Shown: positions 10,928-24,503 of the stretch, piece by piece
Layout of the letters: every line of letters begins with the position of its first letter
How positions within the stretch are numbered: the stretch's first letter is position 1
DNA from: Paralvinella palmiformis
Lineage: Eukaryota > Annelida > Polychaeta > Terebellida > Alvinellidae
Length of the DNA: 64,000 nucleotides
Reading direction: 5' to 3'
Assembly (NCBI GenBank): GCA_025642065.1
Contig: JAODUP010000414.1
Coordinates: 85,001-149,000 of the forward strand
Notes under the pieces: generated by a model
The model's input: the letters and a program-made list of their open reading frames with translations, nothing else
What the model was told of the DNA's origin: nothing
The model's database searches: none
Position numbers and translations under genes: made by a program

Positions 10928-11664
10928 CCCCCCGGCCACATTAACCCGACTGCCCGAAAACATTTAATCATCATCCCCTATCATCACTCATATTCTTCCT
11001 TTTTTATTATCATCTACAAGTTATAGTCAGTCCGTGGAACAGTCTACAAACTAATGACAAATCGGTCTAACCAAGATGGCGTGCACATCGCGCATGCGCA
11101 CTAATAGTTCGCACAACCTGTCCTTTTATGGCAGACGTCGTAGAGCCGTATCGTTCAGCCATCGTATTAATAGGACTTATAATCACCATGATGATGATGA
11201 TGATGATTTTCATCATCATCATCATTTGTTATTAGCGGGTGGGGATCTACTTCCGATCGGAGACGCTCGCTGATAGCGGGGACGTGCAAAAATCTCGGCG
11301 CATGCGCGTCCGCTGCTCCGACGAAGACCGCCTCGAAACAAATATGTCTTCCTATTCAGACGGATGAATTACGACCCGTGGCCGTTGTCGTGAAATAGCA
11401 CGGTACTTCCGGTTTCATTCACGCGTGGGTCGGCCATTATCCGGGTCGTTGATATCAACCGGAAGTCGGCTAATATCTGCGCGTAACCGAGCACGTGACC
11501 GGTGGCGAGCGTTGGCCTGGCCAGCTCATGACTTCGCACTGCCAACAACGGGCTGTGACGTAACCGATCTGGTAATGTCGCTATCTGATCACAATATTAT
11601 AACAACGACAACATTTTGCAAGAAAACAACATTTCTTGAAGAAAATAAACTACAACGTTCCTAG
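10926..11664. promoter_or_regulatory. CpG-rich block with promoter-type words
   Basis: From about 11060 the sequence is CpG-rich and has CAAGATGGCG (11072), CGCGCATGCGCA (11088), GGCGCATGCGCG (11298), ACTTCCGGT (11404), ACCGGAAGT (11458) and GCACGTGACCGG (11491). These resemble YY1, NRF1, ETS and USF sites. No exon is recognised nearby; promoter function is inferred. Confidence 0.4.
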
Positions 11665-12362
11665 TAACAACAACATTGCCCCTAACAAAAACTACAATAT
11701 CTATAACAACAACAACATCCAAAAACAACAACAAAAACAACAACAATATCAAAAAACAACAACAACAATATAAATTAAAAAAACAACAATATCTAAAAAC
11801 AATAACAACAACAATATCCAAAAACAACAACAATAACAACAACAATATCCAAAAAACAACAACAATAACAACAACAATATCAAAAACAATAACAACAACA
11901 ATATCCAAAAACAACAACAATAACAACAACAATATCAAAAAACAACAATAGCAACAACAATATCCAAAAACAACAACAATAACAACAACAATATCCAAAA
12001 ACAACAACAACAATATAAATTAAAAAACAACAATATATAAAACAATAACAACAACAATATCCAAAAACAACAACAATAACAACAACAATATCCAAAAACA
12101 ACAACAATAACAACAACAATATCCAAAAACAACAACAACAATATAAATTAAAAAAACAACAATATCTAAAAACAATAACAACAACAATATCCAAAAACAA
12201 CAACAATAACAACAACAATATCCAATAACAACAACAACAATATAAATTAAAAAACAACAATATATAAAACAATAACAACAACAATATCCAAAAACAACAA
12301 CAATAACAACAACAATATCCAAAAACAACAACAATAACAACAACAATATCCAATAACAACAA
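11665..12362. repeat. Higher-order CAACAA/ATATCC satellite-like array
   Basis: A basic unit of about 28 bp (ATATCCAAAAACAACAACAA) is repeated more than 20 times. It is broken at four places (about 11769, 12014, 12142, 12241) by a second unit containing TATAAATTAAAAAA, giving a higher-order pattern. Long frames on both strands are repeat translations (Ile-Leu-Leu-Leu and Asn-Asn-Asn types). Confidence 0.95.
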
Positions 12363-14599
12363 CTATGTTATCCATTATTTAATATTTATTTCAGTTCTCC
12401 ACGAGGACATCTTCTTTGTTGACATTCTCCCCATATTCGTCCGGTCAATCTGTCCATCGCGATCTAACAAAGATGGCTGCCACTTGGCTTGTGATGACGC
12501 TTGTACCGAGACTGATAGAAGACGATAATGATGATCGGCGGTGATGATGATGGGTGATGATCGTCCTTGATGGTGCTAATGATGATAATGATGATGGTCG
12601 CGGCGGAAGGCCGCGTTTAATCGGGCTCCGACTGCATTCCTCGAATATCGCTCACCATTTCTCACACTTACTTGCGCCCAAGTAGAGTGCCGCACTAAAT
12701 GTAATCAAAGTAGGCAAGTCGTATTACTTTGAGCATTTAGGAAATTACTTACTGACCGCCATTAATAACTGATCTATCACGTGACCGGAAGCAGGCCCTG
12801 TCACCATAGACGCCCTGGTCGAATCTGACGCTCACCGGAAATATTAGTGATCAGCACCAGATAATATGTCGGCGTGCGAAGCGTGCACTGACAAACGTAA
12901 GTGCACCACCATACGGTGAAATATATGCATACATGGATACATGTCACACATTTTATTACTTCAACACAAACTCATTACAATCATCACGTGATGTCGAGAT
13001 ATCTAACTAAGTAGCGTAATTGATGATAACATTATTTATGGCGTGTTATGTGCCTTTGAAGTACTCACTAATCACGAACACCATCTGCTGGCGATCACAG
13101 AAGATGCCGGTTTATTTAAAGGGTTCGAGCCGAATTAAAATACGCCATCTTGGGGCTTAGTAAGACTACCGCAATGCGCATGTGCACCGACCACTGATAA
13201 CCGTTTCCGCTTCTGGTACAAGCTTATTATGTATCTGTTATTCTATGACATACTGCATAATTAATAGATAAATTAAACATATGAATATTATCTGCCATGT
13301 CGGGAATATTGTAGCTTTTATCTGATTGTTGTAGAACGCACGCATGAAAACACGCATGCGCAAATAGAAATTTTGTATAGATGGTAATTTAAGACTCTCG
13401 TGACAATTCAGAACAAATTGTTCAAATTAGGAACGATATTTGTTACTCCAGGGAGCATTTTATTTATTGCTCCCGATTTCTGATCCGGAACGGGAATCAA
13501 CTTCGCTTAAGAACAGTGTAAGCAATCTAGAAACAGTCGAAAGATTATCAAAAGCCCATCGAGATCCGAAAGGAGATGCTCCGGGGTTAGAATGGAACAC
13601 TGTCACGCCGTATCAACCGATTCAAGTCCGTCGTGTTGTCATAGGATGTCAGACGCCACAGATACTGACACACTGACTGTATTAGACCCACAGGATGGAG
13701 TTCTGACCTAGAACTGTCATACTGTCCGTAACATTGGATTATCAACAGGTTGACCCTTTGGTCTTACACGTCTGGAGAGACCAACTTCACGGTCGAACAA
13801 AGAATACAATGAATCAGACTCACTGACTCACTGACTCACTCACTTATTCACCTACTGAGTGTGTGACTGACACACAGACTGACTGGCAGACTAACTGACT
13901 CGCTCATTCACTTACTCACCCATGCACATATCGGTGGATGCGTTCTGAACACTAGTACCAGGATTCAAGCAATGCCTGTCCCACACCTGATGAGTATTTT
14001 ATCGCTCACTGCATCTCATTGAGAGTGTTGTCCTCATAGAACACTGCACTGCAAAGCTTCAATTTAGTGTATGAATCCCATTGTTATCGAGCTCATCTTT
14101 CTAGCATGTGTCACTCCTCTATCATAAAATATAATTCACTCCCTGACATTGACTGACTGACTGACTGTTTGACTTACTGACTGACTGACTGACTCATGCA
14201 CCCACCATGCACTCTCTGACCCACACCCATGCCACCACCTGGGCAACCGAGAGTTTGACATTTCCATGTTATTAAAATTATTGTCATCATATTTTCTGAT
14301 GGTTTTCTATATTAGGTAAGTTTACAGAAGCATAAACTCCCATTGGGGCATACCTTTTATGAGTGATAATCATAGACGGACAATCATTAATTATCTATAA
14401 CCAATCAGCCAAGAAATCATTACATATGATAATCATCCAACAAAGTTGTGGTGGCTTCGATCCAGAAATCTTCCATTTTCTATGCCACCACATAACCGCT
14501 GAGCCATCTTTACCGTTCCATATTTTATTAAATTTACCTTCTCCAGATACAGCCTTCGTCTTGATGTAAGTTTTTCCCTTAAAACAATTTCCCTTCTTG
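12363..14599. other. Unassigned non-coding DNA
   Basis: No gene seen in over 2 kb. Contains GATGAT-rich sequence (12520-12600), CACGTGACCGG near 12779, scattered CGCATG words, and GACTGACT/CACTGACT tetranucleotide runs at 13800-13920 and 14150-14200. A short frame at 13440-13679 has no recognisable domain. Confidence 0.5.
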
Positions 14600-15775
14600 C
14601 AGTTTTCTGATATCTCCCTCTACCATAGCTATCATCTACCCTCTCTTGTCATGATTTATCCCTCTCTCATACCTATTATCTACCCTCTCTTGTCATGATT
14701 TATCTCTCTCATACCTATCATCTACCCTCTCTTGTCATGATTTATCTCTCTCTCATAACTATCATCTACCCTCTCTTGTCATGATTTATCTCTCTCTCAT
14801 AACTATCATCTACCCTCTCTTGTCATGATTTATCCTCTACCATACCTATCATCTATCCTCTCTTCTCATGATATATTCCTCTACCATACCTATTATCTAC
14901 CCTCTCTTGTCATGATATATCCCTCTACCATACCTATTATCTACCCTCTCTTGTCATGATATATTCCTCTACCATACCTATTATCTACCCTCTCTTCTCA
15001 TGATATATTCCTCTACCATACCTATTATCTACCCTCTCTTGTCATGATATATCCCTCTACCGTACCTATCATCTACCCTCTCTTGTCATGATATATCCTC
15101 TACCATACCTATTATCTACCCTCTCTTGTCATGATATATTCCTCTACCATACTTATTATCTACCCTCTCTTGTCATGATATATTCCTCTACCATACCTAT
15201 CATCTAACCTCTCTTGTCATGATTTATCTCTCTCTCATAACTATCATCTACCCTCTCTTGTCATGATTTATCTCTCTCTCATACCTATCATCTATCCTCT
15301 CTTGTCATGATATACCCTCCTCTAACATTCCTATTATCTACCCTCTCTTGTCATGATATATCCCTCTACCATACCTATTATCTACCCTCTCTTGTCATGA
15401 TTTATCTCTCTCTCATACCTATCATCTACCCTCTCTTGTCATGATGTATCCCTCTACCATACCTATCATCTACCCTCCCTTGTCATGATTTATCCCTCTC
15501 TCATACCTATCATCTACCCTGTTTTGTCCTAATATATTCCTCTACCATACCTGTTATCTACCCTCTCTTGTCATGATATATTCCTCTACCATACCTATTA
15601 TCTACCCTCTCTTGTTCTGATATATCCCTCTACCATACCTATTATCTACCCTCTCTTGTCCTGCTATATTCCTCTACCATACCTATTATCTACCCTCTCT
15701 TGTCATGATATATCCCTCTACCATACCTATTATCTACCCTCTCTTGTCATGATCTATCCCTCTACCATACATAAT
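14600..15775 (+). repeat. 42-44 bp minisatellite, about 27 units
   Basis: Head-to-tail units built on CCTCTACCATACCTATTA and CTACCCTCTCTTGTCATGAT. Measured steps between ATGATT landmarks are 44, 42 and 44 bp. Two sub-variants (CTCTACCATACC versus CTCTCTCATACC) occur in blocks, which suggests growth by unequal exchange or conversion. Confidence 0.95.
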
Positions 15776-15933
15776 CCTAGCATAACCTCTTTTTCCCATA
15801 TTTATCCGCCTTTCCTTGTCCCGATATATCCTTTCAACTATATTTCTTCCCGGCTATTCCCTGACCCGTTATATCCTTCTACCCGATTTACCTTTCTTTT
15901 TCCCGATATGTCCTTTTTCCAATATTTATTCTT

Positions 15934-16847
<914 letters not shown>

Positions 16848-17135
16848 GGTGAGGACGGTGTGAGGATGCCGTGAGGATGGTGTGACGATGATGTGAGGAT
16901 GGTGTGAAGATGGTGTGAGAATGGTGTGAGGTTCGTGAGGGTATTCTTTGAGGATTGCCTCGGGGCGGGGTGTGGATCGGTCGAAGACGACATGAGGATC
17001 GTTTGAGGATGGTGTGCTGACGGAGCAGGGATCGTGAGGCGATAGTGTGAGGATATTTTGAGGAGAGTGAGAGGATTGTATGATGGCGATATTGAAAGAT
17101 CTTGTGAGGATATCGTGAGGATAGTGCAAAGACGG
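16848..17135 (-). repeat. GGATGGTGTGA minisatellite
   Basis: Degenerate 10-12 bp units (GTGAGGATGGTGTGA) continue for almost 300 bp. Three-frame Ser/His/Pro-rich open frames on the minus strand derive from the repeat. Confidence 0.85.
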
Positions 17136-17190
17136 CCTTCAAATAGTGTAGAGACGATTTGAGCTCGGCAAAAAGATGACGATGATGTGC

Positions 17191-17221
<31 letters not shown>

Positions 17222-17459
17222 TGCGTGTGTGTGTGTGTGTGTGTTCCAGATTAACTGAGTCGCCCGGTGAATCGTCCAAATGATGCAATCAATATCTATT
17301 TTTTTTTCTAAAAATTACCAGTGTCAATGTCCTAGGGCGGGCTAATAAAGCGCACACCTTCATATACCCCACCATTTTTTTCCAAACAAGATCCGCCATA
17401 TTTGTGGCGTCCCCGAAGAGATACACGTCATATCAACTCGGATTTAGTAGCGCCGCCAG
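17136..17459. other. (GT)n and unassigned sequence
   Basis: Interrupted GT run at 17187-17244, then AT-rich single-copy-looking DNA. No gene seen. Confidence 0.5.
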
Positions 17460-17598
17460 GCGTCAAACATTTATAAAGAGCTGCCGGAAGTAGCGATCGT
17501 ATCGGTATAAATGGCGTTTCTCGTAAATCTCGGCACACCAAACGATCTTATCTCGCCTCCACAATTAGCACACAATATCATACGACCTTACCCCCAAT

Positions 17599-17636
<38 letters not shown>

Positions 17637-18293
17637 GCTCTCCAGTTAATCAAAAGCTTTCACTTTATTGGAACTTTTCTGGGTCGCCATTTTATCCCGA
17701 CTAACGGCTTGCCATAACGCGAGCGCGTATCGTCTCCGGCGCACTCCCGCCTTTTATCGCGTCCTTTCCCGGGGCGTATTTGCATTTATCCTCGAATTTC
17801 GTTATCGGAATCGCGATTGAATCATTACCTCCTTACCCCGACGAGTACAAAGACCCGAACTAGTCCGATTTCCAGCGAATATTATCGAGCCCATAGTCGT
17901 AAATCCGCGCATCGGGTCCAACATGGCCGCGTGACTATGGCAAGCCGTCGCCGTTTGTTTACGAGGGGCAGGCGTCCGGCTATATGTCCGCCCGGCAAGG
18001 ATATATTTTAGCTCGACCAACGGAATTATGGTTGATAGTCGTTAATAAATCTGAGTTGGTGATATTTTGTTTTTAAAAATGGGGTTATTGATGACGTAAT
18101 TTAGGTCACTTTTTTTACTTCCGATGGCGAAAATAGGAAATAATTCTCGCTTAATGCCCGACTAGATTGGTCGACGGGCGAGCTGTCGCCGCTAGGTGGC
18201 CTAGTGCTGACGGATAATCGATATTGGCAAACACTAGCTGGCGCTATCGATTACCGGAAGTGCAACAGGACAAACATGGCGGAGTAACAGTCG

Positions 18294-18295
<2 letters not shown>
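17460..18295. promoter_or_regulatory. CpG-rich block, possible promoter
   Basis: CpG-rich with GCCGGAAGTAGCG (17482), TATAAATGGCG (17505), GTCCAACATGGCCGCG (17917), GCCGCTAGGTGGCC (18188; CTCF-like) and ACCGGAAGT (18252). A (CT)n run sits at 17603-17628. The frames here show no domain; a promoter of an unseen gene is possible. Confidence 0.35.
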
Positions 18296-18327
<32 letters not shown>

Positions 18328-18344
18328 GTGTCTTGTGTCTGTGT

Positions 18345-18424
<80 letters not shown>

Positions 18425-18453
18425 CGACTTGTGATTTGTGCCCATCTCCTCAC

Positions 18454-18540
<87 letters not shown>
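18296..18540. repeat. (CT)n, (GT)n, (CT)n, (AT)n cluster
   Basis: Four dinucleotide arrays follow one another with only short spacers. The GT run alone is over 75 bases (18346-18422). Confidence 0.97.
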
Positions 18541-18544
<4 letters not shown>

Positions 18545-18963
18545 GTCCATTTAATTCTAACGTTTTGTCATCTTTTCCGCTGAAATATGACCTCCAATTG
18601 ATGAATAAGTGATGAAGCTGTACTGAATGACCCCGGCTGTCGTCAATGTGTGACCATTTGTTTCTGAAAACTTCAAATCTGATCTCTGACAATAATATTG
18701 ACATTTCTTGGAGTATACCAAGCTACCGGAAGTGGAATTATCCGAGAATTGGCAAGAAATTCCCCCCATCACAGACATAGACACACATGCACACACACAA
18801 ACACACACAAATGTCAGCCTTGATTGCGATTGGCTGAAGATTATTGTGGTAAAGGTTACGTAATTCAAACGCACGATTTCGATAAATAAGCTATTTTGTG
18901 ACGTAAACAAGGGAATCCCCCTTGCTGAAACTCGGTTTCCATTATATAGCAATTGGTCTTAAT
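18541..18963. other. Unassigned non-coding DNA
   Basis: ACCGGAAGTGG near 18725 and CACACAAACACACAC at 18788-18808 are the only recognisable items. No gene seen. Confidence 0.5.
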
Positions 18964-19120
18964 GCGAGTGAGTGAGTGAGTGAGTGAGTGAGTGAGTGAG
19001 TGAGTGAGTGAGTGAGTGAGTGAGTGGTGGTGGTAGTGGTGGTGGTGGTGGTGGTGGTGGTGAGTCAGTCAGTCAGTCAGTCAGTCAGTCAGTCGGTCAA
19101 TCAATCAGTCAGTCAGTCAG
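18964..19120. repeat. (GTGA)n, (GGT)n, (GTCA)n arrays
   Basis: Three successive short-unit arrays that differ from one another by single-base changes, consistent with stepwise turnover of one original array. Confidence 0.95.
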
Positions 19121-19246
19121 TGAATGAGTACAATGAGTATATTGTGCCTCGATTCTTGCCGAAGCCTTTTATTGGTGGATGAAACATCTCACAAATAGAA
19201 ACGCACACCCACCTGCACGCACGCGCACGCCCACACACATACACAC

Positions 19247-19297
<51 letters not shown>

Positions 19298-19530
19298 CGT
19301 ATATCAATCAACGAAGGATGTGGGATGTTTTGAAGTCTTTAATTTATAGAAACGAACAATACAATTTATAAAGTGTTTATATTGTAAATGTAATATATTG
19401 TGATGGTTAAGAGAAGATGAGAAAATAATAACACCCGTAGTTTACATCAAACAAATGTAGTTTTATGATGAAGTATCTAGACTCACATCCATAACCTCCT
19501 TAAGTCTTCCCCAACTAGCCCCATCCACAG
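19121..19530. other. (AT)n and AT-rich unassigned DNA
   Basis: CACA/CGCA-rich sequence, then an AT run at 19247-19294, then AT-rich DNA with AATTTATAG and AATATATTG words. No gene seen. Confidence 0.5.
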
Positions 19531-19805
19531 GCCCTCCAATAGTGCAGTGCTTAGGGCATTGCGCTGCAAACCTATCGGTTATAGGTACGAATTCTGCTCA
19601 ACAGTTGTGATTATGGGATGTTACCCTATCGCTTGTCCCTCGGTCATAGGTCACTGCTGTGATTGTGTGGTGTTATCCTATCGGTTGCCCCTCGGTCATA
19701 GGTCACCTTTGCCTACAGTTGTTTCATCAGTGACTTCACTCCATTACCTTTGGAGGTCGCTCGGCCCATTTATCCTACCATGTGCACAAAAATGGCCGTA
19801 GAACA

Positions 19806-19835
<30 letters not shown>
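19531..19835 (+). mobile_element. Chimeric SINE: SINE-B-like head, SINE-A body
   Basis: The left part (19540-19600) has a different tRNA-like head (GGGCATTGCGCTGCAAACC, then GGTACGAATTC) related to the element at 61757. The middle holds two copies of CTATCG.TTG.CCCTCGGTCATAGGTCAC-like sequence. The right part (19720-19835) is the SINE-A body and (ATC)n tail: CTTTGGAGGTCGCTCGGCCC then GTGCACAAAAATGGCCGTA. Either a composite element or two elements fused by recombination. Confidence 0.75.
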
Positions 19836-19841
<6 letters not shown>

Positions 19842-20319
19842 GTCCACAGTATACTGTCACCTGTCAATGACGACAGTGGCGACGCGAAGCGGATCATACG
19901 AAAACGAAGTGAGCGATATTTGGACGGTTCGTATTTTCTATTCGCATGTCGAAATAAATTGCAATGGACAGACTTCGTTTTAATCCTGTAAACTAGAAGT
20001 AAAACCAATTTACAGATAGAATTTGTACTTACAGCTACATGTAATAACTTAGAAAATGTTATCTGGAATTGTTTCATTCGATTTCGTCATTCTGTGGCAA
20101 TATTTACGACGAGGTCCTATTATTCGAAAGGCCGCATAGACCGAAGTCCAGTGACCCCGCAGCGACTAGGAACCCGTCAATTTATTTTATTTTATTTTGA
20201 TGTGGCACTGTTATCAGCATCCTAGGGCTCCAGTGGTTAAAGACACTTTGTACTCTGTGCCGTGGTGATATATGTACATATTACATCAATTATTCTCATA
20301 AGTATACCATATATATATA

Positions 20320-20382
<63 letters not shown>

Positions 20383-20896
20383 TATATAAATATATTTTTT
20401 TAATTATGAGAAGAATTCTTCATCAGACATACAAATTAGATATAGGGCTATGTACTGTGGCCTTGTATCTACCTACAATGATCAAGCTGTCAGCTGTATT
20501 GAGGTAAAAACTTCAATTACCTGAGGGGGACCCAAAATACCCAAAAGTCTAGAGGCCAGGCCCTGATTTACCTGTATAAGTATAACTACATACAACTCTG
20601 ACTGTTATTTTAGCTGATGTATAATTAAATATTAATTTTTATTAACAAAGCTTCGTTTCCGGCTTAATTTGTTCATCAGTGTCATCCTTGATTAGACCTG
20701 TCTAGTAAGTTACCACCCTTCTATCATTCTATCGACGGAGTTTGGTGACGAAATTCTCGACACAAAATTACTCCATTTCCCAATTTTCCCCTCCAACTTC
20801 TAATTTATGCCTTAAAACTGGGAGTGAGTCGCGTTGGTTTGTTTTTAGGGGAGAATCCCCAGGCTGTCGCTTAATCGGCACGGCCTCTATGTTGGA
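19836..20896. other. Unassigned non-coding DNA with a long AT tract
   Basis: AT dinucleotides with few interruptions cover 20309-20395. The rest has no recognisable gene; GTGACGAAATTCTC and similar sequence near 20740 belongs to no family I recognise. Confidence 0.45.
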
Positions 20897-21046
20897 GTGG
20901 TTGAGAAAACTCCTCCCCGACCACTCACAGGGGAGCAATACGGAAAGATGGAGCCGAAATACCCCGAGGGTGGTCAATGCCAGAGTGTTTTACGTCCTCA
21001 GGGTTTTTTTAATGTGCCCCCTTTATTTTTAATAATTCAGTCGCGT
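20897..21046 (+). repeat. Interspersed repeat C, copy 1
   Basis: AAGATGGAGCCGAAATACCC followed by GGTGGTCAnTGCCAGA and TTACGTCCTCAGGG recurs almost unchanged at 26651-26802, in the same orientation. The flanks differ, so this is a dispersed family of unknown class; no tRNA box or protein relation is seen. Confidence 0.75.
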
Positions 21047-21500
21047 TGAGTTGAGTTATTTATATTTGATGTTGGTCACAGGTAATATGTAATACGACTT
21101 CCAGGGGGGGGGGGTATATATCTCATAACACAGATATGCACACTGGGAAGTAAACAGCATATAGACAAAAAGTCCGGATTAAAACTCCCCCCCCTCACCT
21201 TCAATCGACTTGAAATGAAATGTTAGACTAGCCATGAAGATTCTCCGTCATAACTATCTATCTACCTATGATACCTAAGGGGTCTTGTTAGATGAAGTTT
21301 TAAATATAAGAATCAGACTGAGTGCGTTATAGATTATAATATTTTTGATGCGCCATTTATACGTTTGATGTTTTGATCTGAGATAAAGTGTTTATCTTCG
21401 TCCTGATTATCATGTATCTGTTATCTGTATGAGATCATCCCATTATCTTTGTAGACAGTCTGTGTTATCGACAATGTACTGATGTGTATAGATGTTGTAT
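21047..21500. other. Unassigned AT-rich DNA
   Basis: Poly-G (21104-21114) and poly-C (21188-21195) runs and AT-rich sequence; no coding signal. Confidence 0.5.
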
Positions 21501-21620
21501 TTAATCTGCACAATCAGATAATGTGTATATTACTTGAACGTTTCAGGTAATATGTAAAAAACCTGAAAAATATAGATAACACCTGAAAATATAGATATTA
21601 ATATAAATATTAACTGTAAT
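21501..21620. mobile_element. MITE-like element, degraded copy
   Basis: Begins TTAATCTGCACAATCAGATA and contains TTACTTGAACGTTTCAGGTA, the internal palindrome seen in the better copies at 25689 and 27816. It ends ATATTAACTGTAAT. The right half has drifted. Confidence 0.65.
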
Positions 21621-21862
21621 AAATATGTTGTAATATGATGTTTGATTGTGTTTTGTCCACTTAGTGTTCGTCTAAAATAAATAAATAAATTGATGATGAT
21701 GATGATAATCATGAAGATGATGAAGATGACGCTGTCTGTTTTCCTACCCCACTCGATTCCCACTAAACTCCACATCTCGAACCCAGACCCCCCCCCTCTC
21801 CGTCATGCGTAAAAAGTGTTCCCATTCCGCCAGCCTTCAGCAAATAACAAGTGTCTCCTGTA

Positions 21863-21941
<79 letters not shown>

Positions 21942-22010
21942 TACGGCAACAACGAAATATCCTTCCTTTCTCGACGTTTTAAAATAAGTCAGGGATACTT
22001 TATTATTTGT
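21621..22010 (+). repeat. Duplicated segment, copy A
   Basis: Shares ordered blocks with 24498-24984: TTGTGTTTTGTCC...AAATAAATAAATTGATGATG, then CGTCATGyGTAAAAA.TGTTCCCATTCCGCCAGCC, then GGCAACAACGAAATATCC and AGGGATACTTTATTATTT. It includes a pure (AAT)n array of about 25 units (21866-21938). Could be a direct segmental duplication or two copies of one mobile element. Confidence 0.75.
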
Positions 22011-22214
22011 CAGTAACTCGGGTTTATTGAAATAGACACTGAGTGTCATTGAGATTTGAAAAAAAAGCCTTTTACAAACGAGACCAGTCGTGTCATTTGA
22101 GTTGAGTTGAATATCAGATTTTCTTATGCAGCCTTCACAGGAGATTATAAAATTATGGACACATACACGAAGACGTGTATATATATAGAAAAACGGGTTA
22201 AAAAATAGTGGGAG

Positions 22215-22217
22215 GTG

Positions 22218-22257
<40 letters not shown>

Positions 22258-22258
22258 T

Positions 22259-22321
<63 letters not shown>
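22215..22321. repeat. (GTGC)n followed by (GT)n
   Basis: Eleven or so GTGC units change into a 60-base GT run, both being alternating purine-pyrimidine sequence. Confidence 0.97.
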
Positions 22322-22324
<3 letters not shown>

Positions 22325-23106
22325 ATGCTCGTTGGTGAAAATGTGTCTGCGAGTATACTTCTGGAATAAGTATGACATCAATCATCGAACAACTTCTCCC
22401 GAACCCAGAACGACCCCTTCTCTTACGGGTAAGCGTTTATCATTCTGTGGTACCAGAGAAAGGGAGTTTATTTGACATTTGGGATATATGTCCCAGGGTT
22501 ACTCCCAAAGCAAATATGATTATCGGATGAAACACGCCGTAGACAGAAGAAACTATGGAAACAGAACTCTTGTCTGAGACTATGCAGTGACTACTCTACC
22601 ATGTACACTATCGGGAATTCCCTGTACTGCCTCTTTTGCGAAATGCCGATGTTTTAAGTAAAATCGAAAAATTTCTACACACAATCCAAATATTTCAAGA
22701 GGAATATTGACATAGAACAACCACGAACACCTGGCGATGGCAGTGCATCCCAGCTGCTTAGATAACCAATCACCAGCTGTCGGTGATCGGAAGCACAGGT
22801 GCTACAAACCAACTTAATTTCAAATGAGATCAATATTTTAAATTTCGAACAAACGGATAACAAATTCAACGAAAGAATGAGGGTGAAGTGACGATTGATG
22901 CTCCTTTGATGTCATTCAAATGTTTTGACATTCGGTAATTAAGTCAGAGAATCAGGTCAGCCAATCAGGTCAACCAATCAGGTTAACCAATCGGATCAGC
23001 CAATCGGATCAGCTAATCGGATCGTAATCTACTGTTGCGACCTCAGTGACTGTTGAAAAATTCCGGATCCCTTTTCATGGCCAATGAACCGATTTCAGTA
23101 TGACGT

Positions 23107-23109
<3 letters not shown>
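22322..23109. other. Unassigned non-coding DNA
   Basis: Unusually free of microsatellites for this window. No gene recognised in either strand; a minus-strand frame at 22675-22869 has no known domain. The CCAAT repeat inside is listed separately. Confidence 0.45.
22948..23028 (+). repeat. 14-bp CCAATC tandem repeat
   Basis: Six units of roughly AATCAGGTCAGCCA, each carrying CCAATCAG or CCAATCGG. CCAAT is the NF-Y core, so this is also a cluster of candidate NF-Y sites, though it may be chance from the repeat. Confidence 0.8.

Positions 23110-23171
<62 letters not shown>
23110..23171. repeat. (AT)n
   Basis: Uninterrupted AT dinucleotides, 62 bases. Confidence 0.97.
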
Positions 23172-23174
<3 letters not shown>

Positions 23175-23745
23175 CTCTTCACATACCATATTTTACCGTA
23201 TATATTCATCCTTACTATAACCCTATCAAATACAATCCTTATTTAAGCAGATAAAGGGGTCATCGGGTGCAGACGGGATTAGTTCCGGCAAAGGATTGCT
23301 AAATTTGAGTTACAAGTTTCAGTTTTACGGATGTTGGAGGCCGAAGAAGTTCCTAGAGAGTGTTATGTGACAGTATAATTCGGTCTTCGTTGGCTAGAGT
23401 GGGATATAGACAGGGAATAGGATATTGTGATAAAACGTGATAAAACTATTAGAATGACTTCAGATGATAAATTTGATGCACATGGAATGCGACGTTGTCA
23501 TAAAATCTGATAATATCATTATGATAATGATAAACACGAACTGCTGAATGAAATTATTAAAAGAATTACTCGTATGAAATAATAAATGCCTTTTCCATTA
23601 AAATGTGAATAAATTATGATAATAATTGCAAATTATAAACACAACGCACGATATTATGATATATAATGTGATAATCGATTACCTATGATAATAATAAAAT
23701 GTCATATCGAGATGGAATATAATAGAACTCTAACAATTGTTGCGC
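23172..23745. other. Unassigned AT-rich DNA
   Basis: Contains repeated GATAAAA/TGATAAT words between 23420 and 23700 without strict periodicity. No coding signal. Confidence 0.5.
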
Positions 23746-23965
23746 GCGCACACACATACATATATATATACACATACACACACACACACACAGAAAGAGA
23801 GAGAGTGTGTGTCGCATGTGTACACACACAAACACGCACAAACACGTACGCACGCGCGCACACACACACATACACACACACGCACACAGACAGACACACA
23901 CATAGTCATTAAACAAAAGCTGGGATCTACAGTCTGGGATCTACAGTCTGCGATCTACAGATTGT
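23746..23965. repeat. (CA)n-rich tract and 17-bp triplicate
   Basis: Mixed CA, GA and CGCA runs to about 23905, then three tandem 17 bp units of the type TGGGATCTACAGTC at 23920-23962. Confidence 0.9.
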
Positions 23966-24300
23966 TCTAAAGGCGGCAAATGAAGTAAAATACAAGGACA
24001 CTAGTCACGTGACAAATAAGATACTTAAACGTCGAGTACACGTTTCCGGTGACGTTATAATCAGGTGTTTGTCTACCGGAAGTAATATAGAGCGACACCC
24101 ATTGTTGTAACATGTCACTAATTCTCTGCCTTTGAAATTGTTTCTCGGTTACAGTAACAACAACCCCTCTCTCTTTCTCCTCCCCCTCTGCCGCCCCCAC
24201 CCCCACTTCCTTCTCCTGCTCCTACCCCCCCCTATCTCCCGTTATCCATCCAACTAAGCCTCTCTCTCTCTCCTTTCTCACAACTCCCTCCTCTCTCATT

Positions 24301-24332
<32 letters not shown>

Positions 24333-24464
24333 CTTCTCTCTTTCACTTTCTATCTCTATCTTTCGTCCATCCCCTTCTTTTCCCCCTCCTTCTCCCCCCC
24401 ATCCTCTATCTCTCTCTACATTATTCTATCATCGTTATATGCCGTGCTTATTTTCAATAATATA

Positions 24465-24497
<33 letters not shown>
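23966..24497. repeat. Pyrimidine-rich tract and (AT)n
   Basis: The first 200 bp have CACGTGAC near 24005 and ACCGGAAGT near 24073. From 24160 the strand is almost pure pyrimidine with (CT)n at 24305-24332, then AT dinucleotides at 24470-24498. Confidence 0.8.

Positions 24498-24503
<6 letters not shown>

Noticed and set aside
11597..12362. Long Leu/Val/Ile/Cys-rich frames resembling membrane proteins
   Set aside because: They translate the CAACAA/ATATCC array; all phases of the repeat are open.
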